Assembly (NCBI RefSeq): GCF_024758705.1
Contig: NZ_CP096971.1
Coordinates: forward strand, 806,001 to 870,000
DNA from: Sphingomonas sp. SUN019
Lineage (GTDB): Bacteria > Pseudomonadota > Alphaproteobacteria > Sphingomonadales > Sphingomonadaceae
Length of the DNA: 64,000 nt
Direction of reading: 5' to 3'
A program made the translations under genes and the position numbers. The notes under the pieces are model-generated. The model ran no database searches. It saw nothing but the letters and a program-made list of their open reading frames with translations, and was not told the origin of the DNA. Below, in pieces: positions 25,305-33,551 of the stretch (positions within the stretch are counted from its first letter, which is position 1; each line of letters begins with the position of its first letter).

Positions 25305-26947
25305 CGAGCACCGAGATGCAGCCGACGATGATGGCCTTTCCGATGACGACGCAGATGATCCTGCGGCACGGCGCGCGTCTGCACGGCCGGGCCGAGATCG
25401 TGTCGTTCGACGGATCGGGGTTCAGCCGCGCATCCTATGCGGCGGTGGCCGATCGTGCCGCGCGGCTGGCGGCGGCGCTGGCCGCACTCGGCGTCCGCGC
25501 GAACGACCGGGTGGCGACGTATTGCTGGAATCACCAGCCGCATTTCGAAGCCTATTTGGCCGTGCCCGCGATGGGGGCCGTACTGCACACGTTGAACGTC
25601 CGGCTCTCCGCCGATCAGATCGGCTACATCGCGCGCCACGCCGAGGATCGCGTGCTGATCGCGGACGCCAGCCTGATCGGCCAGATTGCTCACATACTCG
25701 GTTCGATCCCGTCGCTGGAGGCCGTGATCCTGGTCGGCGAAATGGTCGACCTGCCCGACTTTGCGGGTCGCGTGATCTGTTACGACGCGCTGCTCGGCGA
25801 TCAGGCACCGCTCGTCGACTGGCCGGACATCCAAGAAAACAGCGCCGCGGTCGCGTGCTATACGTCAGGCACGACGGGCGACCCCAAGGGCGTCGTCTAC
25901 AGTCACCGGTCGATCTTCGCCCACAGTCTGGCGTCGATGGGCGTTGACACGTTCGCCATTTCTCAGTCGGACCGCATCCTGCTCCTGCCACCGATGTTTC
26001 ACGCCAACGCATGGGGCCTGCCCTTCAGCGGCTGGTTCGCGGGCAGCACGTTCATCCTTCCTGGACCGCACCTGCAGCCGGGCAAGGTGCGCCGCATGAT
26101 AAAAGCGGAACGGCCAACCTTCGTGTCGACCGTGCCGACCATCCTGAACGACCTGCTCCGCGAACACGCCACCGCACCGATCGGGATGGAGTGCTTTCGC
26201 GTTATCGTGTCAGGCGGTTCCGCCGTTTCGCCCGCGTTGATCGAGCGGGTTCGCGAGACGTGGAACATCCCGGTCGTGCAGGGCTGGGGCATGACGGAAA
26301 CGAGCCCGTTGTGCGTCCTGTCGCACCCCCCGCTCGGCACGCCGACCGAGCAGGAATTGGACTGGCGCGCGAAGAGCGGCCGCCCGGTGCCGGGCGTCGA
26401 AGTACGCATCGTCGACGATGACGGCGAACGATTGCCCGAGGACGGTTCGGCGGTCGGCGCGCTCGAACTGCGCGGCCCATGGATTGCGCGGGGATACCAT
26501 GCCCGCGAATCTGCTGACGTGCTTTCCCCCGACGGCTGGCTGCGCACTGGCGACGTCGGCACGATCGACCCGCTCGGCTATGTCCAGATCACTGACCGCG
26601 TGAAAGACATCATAAAATCGGGCGGCGAATGGGTATCCTCGGTCGATATCGAAAATCGCCTCGCCAGCCTTCCGGAGGTGGCCGAGGTCGCCGTCATCGC
26701 CGTGCCCGATCCACGGTGGGAGGAGCGTCCGCTCGCGCTGATCGTTGCAACCACGCCGGATAGCCTGCATCCCGCAGCGTTGCGCGGCCGGTTGATGACG
26801 ACCATGCCGAAGTTCTGCGTTCCGGAATATTGGGCCGAAGTGTCCAGCTTGCCGCGGACAAGCGTCGGAAAGATCGACAAACGCGCGCTCCGCGCCGCCG
26901 TCGCGGATGGCACAATCCGCTATGTGCGCGAGGAGGCAATTCTATAA
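25301..26947 (+). CDS. Acyl-CoA synthetase (AMP-forming)
   Basis: 548 aa adenylate-forming ligase. The P-loop YTSGTTGDPKGV, the adenine site GWGMTETSPL, GWLRTGDVG, the hinge IKSGGEWVSS and the C-terminal catalytic Lys in RTSVGKIDKRALR are all present. It would activate a free acid (for example the hydroxy acid from lactone hydrolysis) to its CoA thioester. The ATG at 25301 overlaps the kinase stop by four bases. An open frame continues far upstream but runs over the kinase in another frame. The nearest families are medium- to long-chain fatty-acid and LvaE-type ligases. Confidence 0.9.
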   Translation: MTSTEMQPTMMAFPMTTQMILRHGARLHGRAEIVSFDGSGFSRASYAAVADRAARLAAALAALGVRANDRVATYCWNHQPHFEAYLAVPAMGAVLHTLNVRLSADQIGYIARHAEDRVLIADASLIGQIAHILGSIPSLEAVILVGEMVDLPDFAGRVICYDALLGDQAPLVDWPDIQENSAAVACYTSGTTGDPKGVVYSHRSIFAHSLASMGVDTFAISQSDRILLLPPMFHANAWGLPFSGWFAGSTFILPGPHLQPGKVRRMIKAERPTFVSTVPTILNDLLREHATAPIGMECFRVIVSGGSAVSPALIERVRETWNIPVVQGWGMTETSPLCVLSHPPLGTPTEQELDWRAKSGRPVPGVEVRIVDDDGERLPEDGSAVGALELRGPWIARGYHARESADVLSPDGWLRTGDVGTIDPLGYVQITDRVKDIIKSGGEWVSSVDIENRLASLPEVAEVAVIAVPDPRWEERPLALIVATTPDSLHPAALRGRLMTTMPKFCVPEYWAEVSSLPRTSVGKIDKRALRAAVADGTIRYVREEAIL

Positions 26948-26993
26948 CGACGCGGGCTTCAACCGCGTTCACAACGGGAACCTACGCCGCACG

Positions 26994-27674
26994 ATGACCA
27001 AGCCAGACAAGCCTGCCCGGATGACCCAAGCGGAACGGACCGCGATATCCGATGCGCGAATGTACGAGGCGGCCGTCGCGCTGATCTTCGAATCGGGCAC
27101 CCACAACACGACGTTGAAGGATATCGGAGAGCGCGCGGGCTACAGTCGCGGGCTTGCGAGCAACCGGTTCGGATCGAAGGAAGCGCTGTTCGGCAATTTG
27201 GTCACCAATTTCAACAAGACCTGGGTCGAAGAACTCGGCCGGTTCGTCGGCGACCGGACCGGCCTGCCGGCCTATCTCGCCGCGCTTGATGCGGTCGAAG
27301 ATTTCCTGTTGACCCAATCGGTCGTCATGAAGGCGATGTACATATTGTGGTACGAAACGATCAGCAGCCACAACGATCTGCGCGTCCGTCTTGCCGAACA
27401 TCACGCCGCCTACCGCCGCGACGCCGAACGCTGGCTACGCGAGGGGATCAAGGACGGCGTGGTCCGCCCCGACGTCGATCCGGCGCTGACCGCGATCCAG
27501 TTCTGCTCGTTCATCTTCGGCACCATTTATCAATGGCTGGTCGATCCGGTGGCGGTGGATATTCCCGGCAGCTTCCGCCTCTACCGGCAAACCTCGCTCG
27601 AAACGCTGGCCGTGCAGCATCGATCGGGCGGGCGGGCCAAATCGTCGGCCGCTCTGCTGCAAGCAAACAAATAA
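26994..27674 (+). CDS. TetR-family transcriptional regulator
   Basis: 226 aa. The N-terminal HTH region TLKDIGERAGYSRGLASNRFGSKEALF (about 40-66) is typical, with Arg-Ala-Ser-Asn in the recognition helix where YYHF often occurs. The C-terminal ligand domain is helical (FLLTQSVVMKAMYILWYETI). The ATG at 26994 is preferred; earlier in-frame codons lie inside the ligase gene, and an ATG at 27021 is possible. It is the last gene of the plus-strand catabolic operon and the obvious candidate for the two 19-base inverted repeats at 20279 and 21129. The effector is probably a pathway acid or its CoA ester, which is inference. Confidence 0.88.
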   Translation: MTKPDKPARMTQAERTAISDARMYEAAVALIFESGTHNTTLKDIGERAGYSRGLASNRFGSKEALFGNLVTNFNKTWVEELGRFVGDRTGLPAYLAALDAVEDFLLTQSVVMKAMYILWYETISSHNDLRVRLAEHHAAYRRDAERWLREGIKDGVVRPDVDPALTAIQFCSFIFGTIYQWLVDPVAVDIPGSFRLYRQTSLETLAVQHRSGGRAKSSAALLQANK

Positions 27675-28087
27675 CCGCCACCGCGGCTCCCGCGGGGTCG
27701 CGTTCCGCTTTCAGGTCGCTCGCGCCGCAGCAGGTTTGCGCCAGACGAGCACGCCCTAGATCTTCGCGCTCACAACGAGCGCGGGAGCGACAGGATGAAG
27801 GCGCGAACGACGAATTATATCTTGCGAGCGCAGGTACCGGTGCGTCTTCGGCTCATCCGTCACCGATATTGGCGGTGCTGGGCAGGCCCGAGCCGCAGAG
27901 AAAATCCGCCGCAGATGGATTCTTACCAAAAAATTAGCGCGATCGCGGCAGTCCGCGACGCGACTGCGCGGCCCCCCAGACAATGTCGCGCCATAATGGA
28001 GAACTGTTTTCCTGACCCCGCCCCGCGCGCCGTCCCCTCTGGACGCGCGGGCGTCCCTGGTTCCAGAAGGCGCGGCAGGAGGATGCG
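27675..28087. other. Intergenic region before the first halogenase-like gene
   Basis: 413 bases without a credible gene. A short CCGCGG-CTC-CCGCGG stem follows the TetR stop (27681-27695), and a 7-bp stem CGCGCTC/GAGCGCG lies at 27765-27783. Neither is followed by a T-run. A strong ribosome site, GGAGG, lies just before 28088. No LacI-type palindrome was found here. Confidence 0.6.
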
Positions 28088-29614
28088 ATGGACGACGCGC
28101 GGGTACGGACGATCATGATCGTGGGGGGCGGCACGGCGGGCTGGATGACCGCGGCGTTGCTGTCGAAACTGCTGACGGGATTCAAGATTCGGCTGATCGA
28201 ATCCGACGAGATCGGCACGATCGGAGTCGGCGAGGCGACGATCCCCGCGATCAGGACCTACGCGCAGCTCGCCGGGCTCGATCAGGTGGAGATGATCCGC
28301 GCGACGCAGGCGACGTTCAAACTGGGGATCGAATTCGTCAACTGGCGCGCGCCCGGCCACAGCTACATCCATGGTTTCGGCAAGATCGGGCAGGACATGC
28401 TTTGGCTGCGCGCCCATCACCTGTGGCTGAAGCAGGCCGCGAAGGGCGAGGCCAAGCACCTCGATTTCTACGCGCTCAATTGCCTCGCCGCGCGGCGCAA
28501 CCGGTTCTGCATGCCCGACCCGCGCAATCCCGGATCGCCGATGGCGGACATCGACTATGCCTATCATTTCGACGCCTCGCTGTTCGCGCGCTTCCTGCGC
28601 GGGCAGAGCGAGGCGCGCGGGGTGGAGCGGATCGAAGGGCGGATCACCGGGGTCGTGACGAAGCCTGACGACGGATCGGTCGACCATGTCGTGCTCGCCG
28701 ACGGGCGGACGATCGACGGCGATCTGTTCGTCGATTGCTCGGGGATGCGCGGGCTGCTGATCGGCGGGGCGCTGGGCGTCGGGTATGAGGAATGGGGCAG
28801 ATGGCTGCTGTGCGACCGCGCGCTGGCGGTGCCGTGCGAAAGCGTGTCGCCGCTCACCCCTTATACCCGATCGACCGCGCGGACGGCGGGGTGGCAATGG
28901 CGCATTCCGTTGCAGCATCGGATCGGCAACGGCCACGTCTATGCCAGCCAGCACATTTCGGACGACGATGCGGCGCGGATGCTGCTGGCGAACCTCGACG
29001 GCCGCGCGCTGGCGGACCCGCGGCCGGTGAAGTTCACGCCGGGCAAGCGCCACCGGTCGTGGGAGAAGAACGTCGTCGCGATCGGGCTGGCCAGCGGGTT
29101 TCTGGAGCCGCTCGAATCGACCAGCATTCACATGGTGCAGACCGCGATCCTGCGGCTGATCGCGCTGTTCCCCGGCCGCGGCTTCGACGCGCCCGACGTC
29201 AATGCGAACCGTGCGGAATATAATCGTCAGACCGACTTCGAATATGCCGACGTCCGCGACTTCATCATCGCGCACTACAAGGTGACGAACCGCGAGGACA
29301 CGCCGTTCTGGGCCTATGTGAAGCATATGGACGTGCCCGACTCGCTGACCGAACGGCTCGATCTGTTCGCCTCCTCGGCGCGCTTTTTCCAGCATGGGAA
29401 GGCGGAGCTGTTCCGCGAAGAAAGCTGGGTGCAGGTGCTGCTGGGACAGGGATTGCGTGCACGATACGACCCTGTCGTCGACATGATTCCTGACGCCGAG
29501 GTCGCCGGCTTCGTCCGGGACGTGGAGGAGGTGATCGACGATTGCGCCAACGCGATGCCCGACCACGCCGCCTTCATCGCGCGCCACTGCAAAGCCCCGC
29601 CGATCGCGGCCTGA
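28088..29614 (+). CDS. Flavin-dependent halogenase-like protein (tryptophan halogenase family)
   Basis: 508 aa. The FAD motif GGGTAGWM is at residues 13-20. The conserved Lys that holds hypohalite-amine in PrnA-type enzymes is in ATQATFKLGI (Lys78), and the catalytic Glu region is FLEPLESTSIHMVQ. The halogenase motif WxWxIP is present as GWQWRIPLQHR. All key residues of an active halogenase are therefore kept. It has no signal peptide. It precedes a TBDR by 199 bases, like other sphingomonad, Caulobacter and Xanthomonas copies found beside receptors. BrvH and Xanthomonas homologues brominate indole in vitro, but the natural substrate of this class is not known. A flavin reductase gene is not present nearby. 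Confidence 0.85.
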   Translation: MDDARVRTIMIVGGGTAGWMTAALLSKLLTGFKIRLIESDEIGTIGVGEATIPAIRTYAQLAGLDQVEMIRATQATFKLGIEFVNWRAPGHSYIHGFGKIGQDMLWLRAHHLWLKQAAKGEAKHLDFYALNCLAARRNRFCMPDPRNPGSPMADIDYAYHFDASLFARFLRGQSEARGVERIEGRITGVVTKPDDGSVDHVVLADGRTIDGDLFVDCSGMRGLLIGGALGVGYEEWGRWLLCDRALAVPCESVSPLTPYTRSTARTAGWQWRIPLQHRIGNGHVYASQHISDDDAARMLLANLDGRALADPRPVKFTPGKRHRSWEKNVVAIGLASGFLEPLESTSIHMVQTAILRLIALFPGRGFDAPDVNANRAEYNRQTDFEYADVRDFIIAHYKVTNREDTPFWAYVKHMDVPDSLTERLDLFASSARFFQHGKAELFREESWVQVLLGQGLRARYDPVVDMIPDAEVAGFVRDVEEVIDDCANAMPDHAAFIARHCKAPPIAA

Positions 29615-29780
29615 ACGTGGATCATGACGCGTTTCCGGTCGACTGTGGCCTGGCAGCAACATTTCGTCGTGAAACGTCGCCAGCGCGCCGCAGTCATCAT
29701 CGAATCAGTTGACCGATCTGGCCGATCCGGTCTTTGAACGACGCCTCGCATACGTATGCCAATAAATGCTTGATCGGCAG

Positions 29781-29794
29781 TGTAACCGGTTACA
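29781..29794. promoter_or_regulatory. LacI-family operator (perfect palindrome)
   Basis: TGTAACCGGTTACA is a perfect 14-base palindrome with a central CG, as in LacI-family sites, and lies 19 bases before the start of the TBDR gene at 29814. Binding there would block transcription or translation initiation of the receptor. A LacI-family gene lies at 35398-36450. Confidence 0.7.
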
Positions 29795-29813
29795 GCGAAT
29801 GGAGGGGATGAAG

Positions 29814-32800
29814 ATGGCAAAGGGTTTCACGACGCGTTCGAGCCTTGCGCTCGGGATTTCGACTTTCGCGATGGCGACCGGCGTGATGGTCGCAGCGCCC
29901 GCTGCGGCGCAAACCGTCGGCACGATCCAAGGCCGCGGCGCGACCGCGGGAGCGACGGTCACCGCGACCGACACGACTACCGGACGCAGTGTTACGACGC
30001 GGGTCAAGGCAGACGGCACTTTCACGATCGTCGGACTGCGACCGTCGGCGTATAGCGTGAAAGCCGGTGAGGCGACGCAGAACGTCACCGTCCCCGTCGC
30101 GCAGATCGTCACCGTCGATTTCACACCCGAAACCGCAGATACCAGCGGCGACATCGTCGTCAGCGGCCGTCGGGATCGAGCCGAGGTGCGCACTGCGACG
30201 ATTGGCACCAGTGTGTCGACGCAGCAGATCGAGACGCTGCCGCAGACTCAGCGCAACTTCCTGAACTTCGCCGCGCTCGCCCCCGGCGTGACGCTGAGCA
30301 GCGACGTCAACAACGCCCGCATCCAGTCGGGCGGCAACAGTTCCGACAATATCAACGTGTTCATCGATGGCACCAGCCAGAAGAACAACGTGGGCTTTGG
30401 CGGTGTCGCGGGGCAGAATTTTTCGGGCGGCAATCCGTTTCCGCAGTCGGCGATCCAGGAGTTCCGCGTCGAGACGCAGAATTACAAGGCCGAGTTCGAA
30501 CAGGCGGGTTCGGCGATCATCACCGCGATCACGAAAACCGGCGGCGACAAGTTCCACGGCGGCGTGTTCGGGACGTTCATCCCGAAGGCATGGTACGGTC
30601 GCCCCTTCTTCGAACGGAAGGGCGAGGCCAACAATCCGGGCTTCGCCTGCCCCAACAACGCATCGGACACATGCTACAACGAAAAGCCTGACTACAAGCG
30701 CTACGAATTCGGCGGCGATCTCGGCGGTCCGATCATCCCGGGCAAGCTCCATTTCTTCGCGGCCTATGAAGGCACGCGACGCACCAATCCCGCGATCATC
30801 GTGACCACGGGCGCGGGGATTCCGCCACAGCTCGCCGGTCTGCTTTCCGGCACCTTCGCGGCCGAGTTCAAGCAGGATCTCTATTTCGGAAAGCTGAGCC
30901 TGTTCGCGACCGACGCGGACACGATCAACGCCAGCTACTTCCGGCGCGAGGAAACCGATCTGCGCGACTATGGCGGCAACCGCGCGTTCGAAAACGGCCG
31001 CAACATCGGTACCCAGAGCGAAAATTATCAGCTTGAATGGAACCACCGCGGCGAAAATTGGCTGAACGAATTGACGCTTAGCAAGTTCTCCAGCTTTACC
31101 GGCACCCCGACGATCACGCAGGGACCAGAGTATCTAATCACCGTCAACAATACGGGCGGTGGCGATCTGTTATTCTTTGGCGCGAATTCCTTCCAGCAGG
31201 CGAACGATCAGGATTCGTATACGTTTCGAAACAACACGACCTACACCGGATGGGAAAACCACGTCGTGAAAACCGGCGCCCGCTTTGCGCGCGTGTCGTT
31301 GTCGCGCATCGAGGACGCCTTCTCGAATGGTCAGTACCGGTTCGCCGCCCCGAACTTCACCGGCGTCGATACGAGCATTCCTTATGCCGCGACGATCTCG
31401 CTTCTTCCCCCGGCCCCACTGAAGGCGAAGACCAATCAGATCGGTATTTTCATTCAGGACGACTGGACGATCGACGAGCATTTCACGCTCAATTACGGTC
31501 TGCGTTGGGATTACGAGTCGAACAGTTTCAACAACAGATACGTCACGCCCGCCAAGGTCGCCAATGCGCTGCGCAACTATCAGCCGTGGCAAGCGGCGGG
31601 GATCGACCCGGAGAATTACATTTCCGATGGCACGAAGCGCGACCCGTTCCTGGGGGCGTTCCAGCCGCGTATCGGCATCTCGTATGACGTTCGCGGTGAC
31701 CGCGATCTTATTCTCTTCGCCGGCGCTGGGCGCTATTACGATCGCAACATCTTCTACTCCGCCAGTCTTGAGCGGCTCTTCAACAACATCCGCAGCGATG
31801 TGAACGTCACGTTCTGCGGCGATACCGGCCTGCCGGCCTGTCCCGCCGGGACGCCGACGGCCCCCGGTTCGGCGGGCGGCGGCGGCGTGTTTCGCTGGAA
31901 CCCGGCGTTCCGCGACCCCGCGGCGCTGCGGTCCGCGGTGGCGACCGGGGGACTCTCGGGCGACATCTGGGTGATCAACAACGACGCAAAGGTGCCCTAT
32001 ACCGATCAGTTCACGCTGGGCGTCCGCAAGCGGCTCGGCGAAGTGCAGCTGTCCGCGGCGATCGCCCATAACCGTTCGCACGACGCGTTCACCTACGTCC
32101 GCGGCAATCGGCAGGCGAACGGCCTGTATACCGACGGTGGCGACGCGTGGATTCGCGATCCCGGGGCGATGACGCCCGAGATGTTCGTGCCCGGCTATAC
32201 TGGCCGCCTCAACATCGGTTCGTCGAATGGTGAGCAACGCTACACCGCGCTCTTCCTGACCGCTGAAAAGACGTATTCGCGCGAATCGGGCTGGGGATTT
32301 ACGTCGGCGCTGACCATTTCCGATGCGAAGTCGAATGTCGGCCGCGCGTTCGGCGAAGCCGAGATGTTCAACGCCGGGCGACAGGATGCGTTCGGCTGGC
32401 AACCGACCGGAGGACTCGAGCGGTGGCGTCTGGTCGCAACCGGAATCGGCGACCTGCCGTTGGACTTCCAGCTATCGGGTACGCTTACCCTCGCGTCAGG
32501 CCCGCGCTTCGGCAACGTCCGCTTCGACATCAAGCCGCCGAATTGCGGCGGCTGCACCTATTTCAATGAGGGCGGGGTGTTCAGCCCGAAGAGCGACATT
32601 GCCTACAAGAATCTCGACCTGCGCCTGTCGAAGCGGTTCCGTTTGCCGTGGGGCCACGATGTCACCGCCGATCTGTCGGTGTTCAACGTGTTCGACTGGG
32701 TGAACCGCACCTATTCGACATGGGGCGCGGGCAGTGGCGAGAACCCGCCGCTCGAGGAGAATGGCACCACCGGCTATGCACGCAGCTTCCAAGCCGGGTT

Positions 32801-32816
32801 GAAGTATCGCTTCTGA
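29814..32816 (+). CDS. TonB-dependent receptor with N-terminal carboxypeptidase-regulatory-like domain (Oar type)
   Basis: 1,000 aa outer-membrane receptor. After the signal peptide (ending APAAAQ) comes a small beta-sandwich of the CarboxypepD_reg type: GRGATAGATVTATDTTTGRS, then GTFTIVGLRPSAYSVKAG. The TonB box/plug SGDIVVSGRRDRAEVRT and an Oar-like plug (NFLNFAALAPGVTLSSDVNNARIQSGG, NINVFIDGTSQKNN) follow. The barrel ends FQAGLKYRF. GGAGGGG abuts an ATG at 29808 but is seven bases from the ATG at 29814, so the latter is chosen. Expression is probably controlled by the palindrome at 29781. The 3' hairpin at 32829 may reduce read-through into the following two genes. Confidence 0.9.
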   Translation: MAKGFTTRSSLALGISTFAMATGVMVAAPAAAQTVGTIQGRGATAGATVTATDTTTGRSVTTRVKADGTFTIVGLRPSAYSVKAGEATQNVTVPVAQIVTVDFTPETADTSGDIVVSGRRDRAEVRTATIGTSVSTQQIETLPQTQRNFLNFAALAPGVTLSSDVNNARIQSGGNSSDNINVFIDGTSQKNNVGFGGVAGQNFSGGNPFPQSAIQEFRVETQNYKAEFEQAGSAIITAITKTGGDKFHGGVFGTFIPKAWYGRPFFERKGEANNPGFACPNNASDTCYNEKPDYKRYEFGGDLGGPIIPGKLHFFAAYEGTRRTNPAIIVTTGAGIPPQLAGLLSGTFAAEFKQDLYFGKLSLFATDADTINASYFRREETDLRDYGGNRAFENGRNIGTQSENYQLEWNHRGENWLNELTLSKFSSFTGTPTITQGPEYLITVNNTGGGDLLFFGANSFQQANDQDSYTFRNNTTYTGWENHVVKTGARFARVSLSRIEDAFSNGQYRFAAPNFTGVDTSIPYAATISLLPPAPLKAKTNQIGIFIQDDWTIDEHFTLNYGLRWDYESNSFNNRYVTPAKVANALRNYQPWQAAGIDPENYISDGTKRDPFLGAFQPRIGISYDVRGDRDLILFAGAGRYYDRNIFYSASLERLFNNIRSDVNVTFCGDTGLPACPAGTPTAPGSAGGGGVFRWNPAFRDPAALRSAVATGGLSGDIWVINNDAKVPYTDQFTLGVRKRLGEVQLSAAIAHNRSHDAFTYVRGNRQANGLYTDGGDAWIRDPGAMTPEMFVPGYTGRLNIGSSNGEQRYTALFLTAEKTYSRESGWGFTSALTISDAKSNVGRAFGEAEMFNAGRQDAFGWQPTGGLERWRLVATGIGDLPLDFQLSGTLTLASGPRFGNVRFDIKPPNCGGCTYFNEGGVFSPKSDIAYKNLDLRLSKRFRLPWGHDVTADLSVFNVFDWVNRTYSTWGAGSGENPPLEENGTTGYARSFQAGLKYRF

Positions 32817-32828
32817 CGTTACCCATGT

Positions 32829-32859
32829 GGGGCCGCCGTCATGCGGCCCCGCTTTCTTT
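32829..32859 (+). terminator. Rho-independent-type terminator behind the TonB receptor
   Basis: Stem GGGGCCGC / GCGGCCCC (8 bp, all GC) with a CGTCAT loop is followed by GCTTTCTTT. It starts 12 bases after the TBDR stop. The DUF6445-like gene begins only 17 bases later, so it probably acts as a partial terminator that sets the ratio of receptor to downstream enzymes. Confidence 0.75.
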
Positions 32860-32876
32860 GTGGAGACCGCCCACCG

Positions 32877-33551
32877 ATGACGCCTGCGCTGCGCCATGTC
32901 GGGACCGGGCGTCATCCGGTGGTGGTTGTCGACGGCTTTTCCGGCGACGTCGCGGGGGTGCGGGCGTTGGCCGCCGCGCTCGCGCCGTTCCCGCGTGCGG
33001 GCAATTACTATCCCGGCGTTCGCCGCACGCTTACCCCCGCCGATCGTGACGGCTGGGCCTATTTCGAGCGCACGCTGGAGGCCGTCGCGCCGTTCGTCGG
33101 TGGCGCATTCGACATCGATTCGTTCCGCGTCGCGGAGGCGAGCTTCTCGATCGTCACCGCGTCGCCCGCGTTGCTACTGCCCGCGCAACGCGCGCCGCAT
33201 TTCGATTCGCTCGACCCGAAACATCTCGCGGTGATGCATTATCTGTCCGACACGCCGGACACGGGCACCGCTTTCTTCCGTCAGCGTGCGACGGGGATAG
33301 AAGCAGTCGACGCGATCAACGTCGACGCATTCATCGTGGAGGCCAAACGCGCCGGAGCGGCTTCCAGCGGCTACATCCACGGTTCCACGTCCGCCTTCGA
33401 GGAGATCGGCCGGGTCGAGGGTGTCGTGGACCGGCTTGTCATCTATTCGGGGCGGCTGCTCCATTCGGGCCTCATTCCCGAAGACATGATTTTCAGCGCC
33501 GATCCGCGCATCGGCCGGCTGACTGCGAACCTATTCATCCAAGGACATTAG
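32877..33551 (+). CDS. DUF6445-like protein, probable Fe(II)/2-oxoglutarate-type fold
   Basis: 224 aa, no signal peptide. An HxD pair in RAPHFDSLDPKHLAVMHYL and a distal His in IYSGRLLHSGLIPED have the order and spacing of the metal-binding facial triad of 2-oxoglutarate dioxygenases. FFRQRATGIE and ANLFIQG complete a jelly-roll pattern. The family is known mainly from TBDR and halogenase neighbourhoods, and no reaction is established. The ATG at 32877 follows GGAG. The next gene starts directly at its stop (TAGATG), so both are on one message. Confidence 0.7.
   Translation: MTPALRHVGTGRHPVVVVDGFSGDVAGVRALAAALAPFPRAGNYYPGVRRTLTPADRDGWAYFERTLEAVAPFVGGAFDIDSFRVAEASFSIVTASPALLLPAQRAPHFDSLDPKHLAVMHYLSDTPDTGTAFFRQRATGIEAVDAINVDAFIVEAKRAGAASSGYIHGSTSAFEEIGRVEGVVDRLVIYSGRLLHSGLIPEDMIFSADPRIGRLTANLFIQGH

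Noticed and set aside
27765..27783. Hairpin CGCGCTC/GAGCGCG as a terminator
   Set aside because: No T-run follows on either strand and it is 90 bases from the TetR stop.
27795..28118. Small plus-strand frame before the halogenase-like gene
   Set aside because: Arg/Pro-rich, overlaps the start of the halogenase-like gene, and shows no domain or ribosome site.
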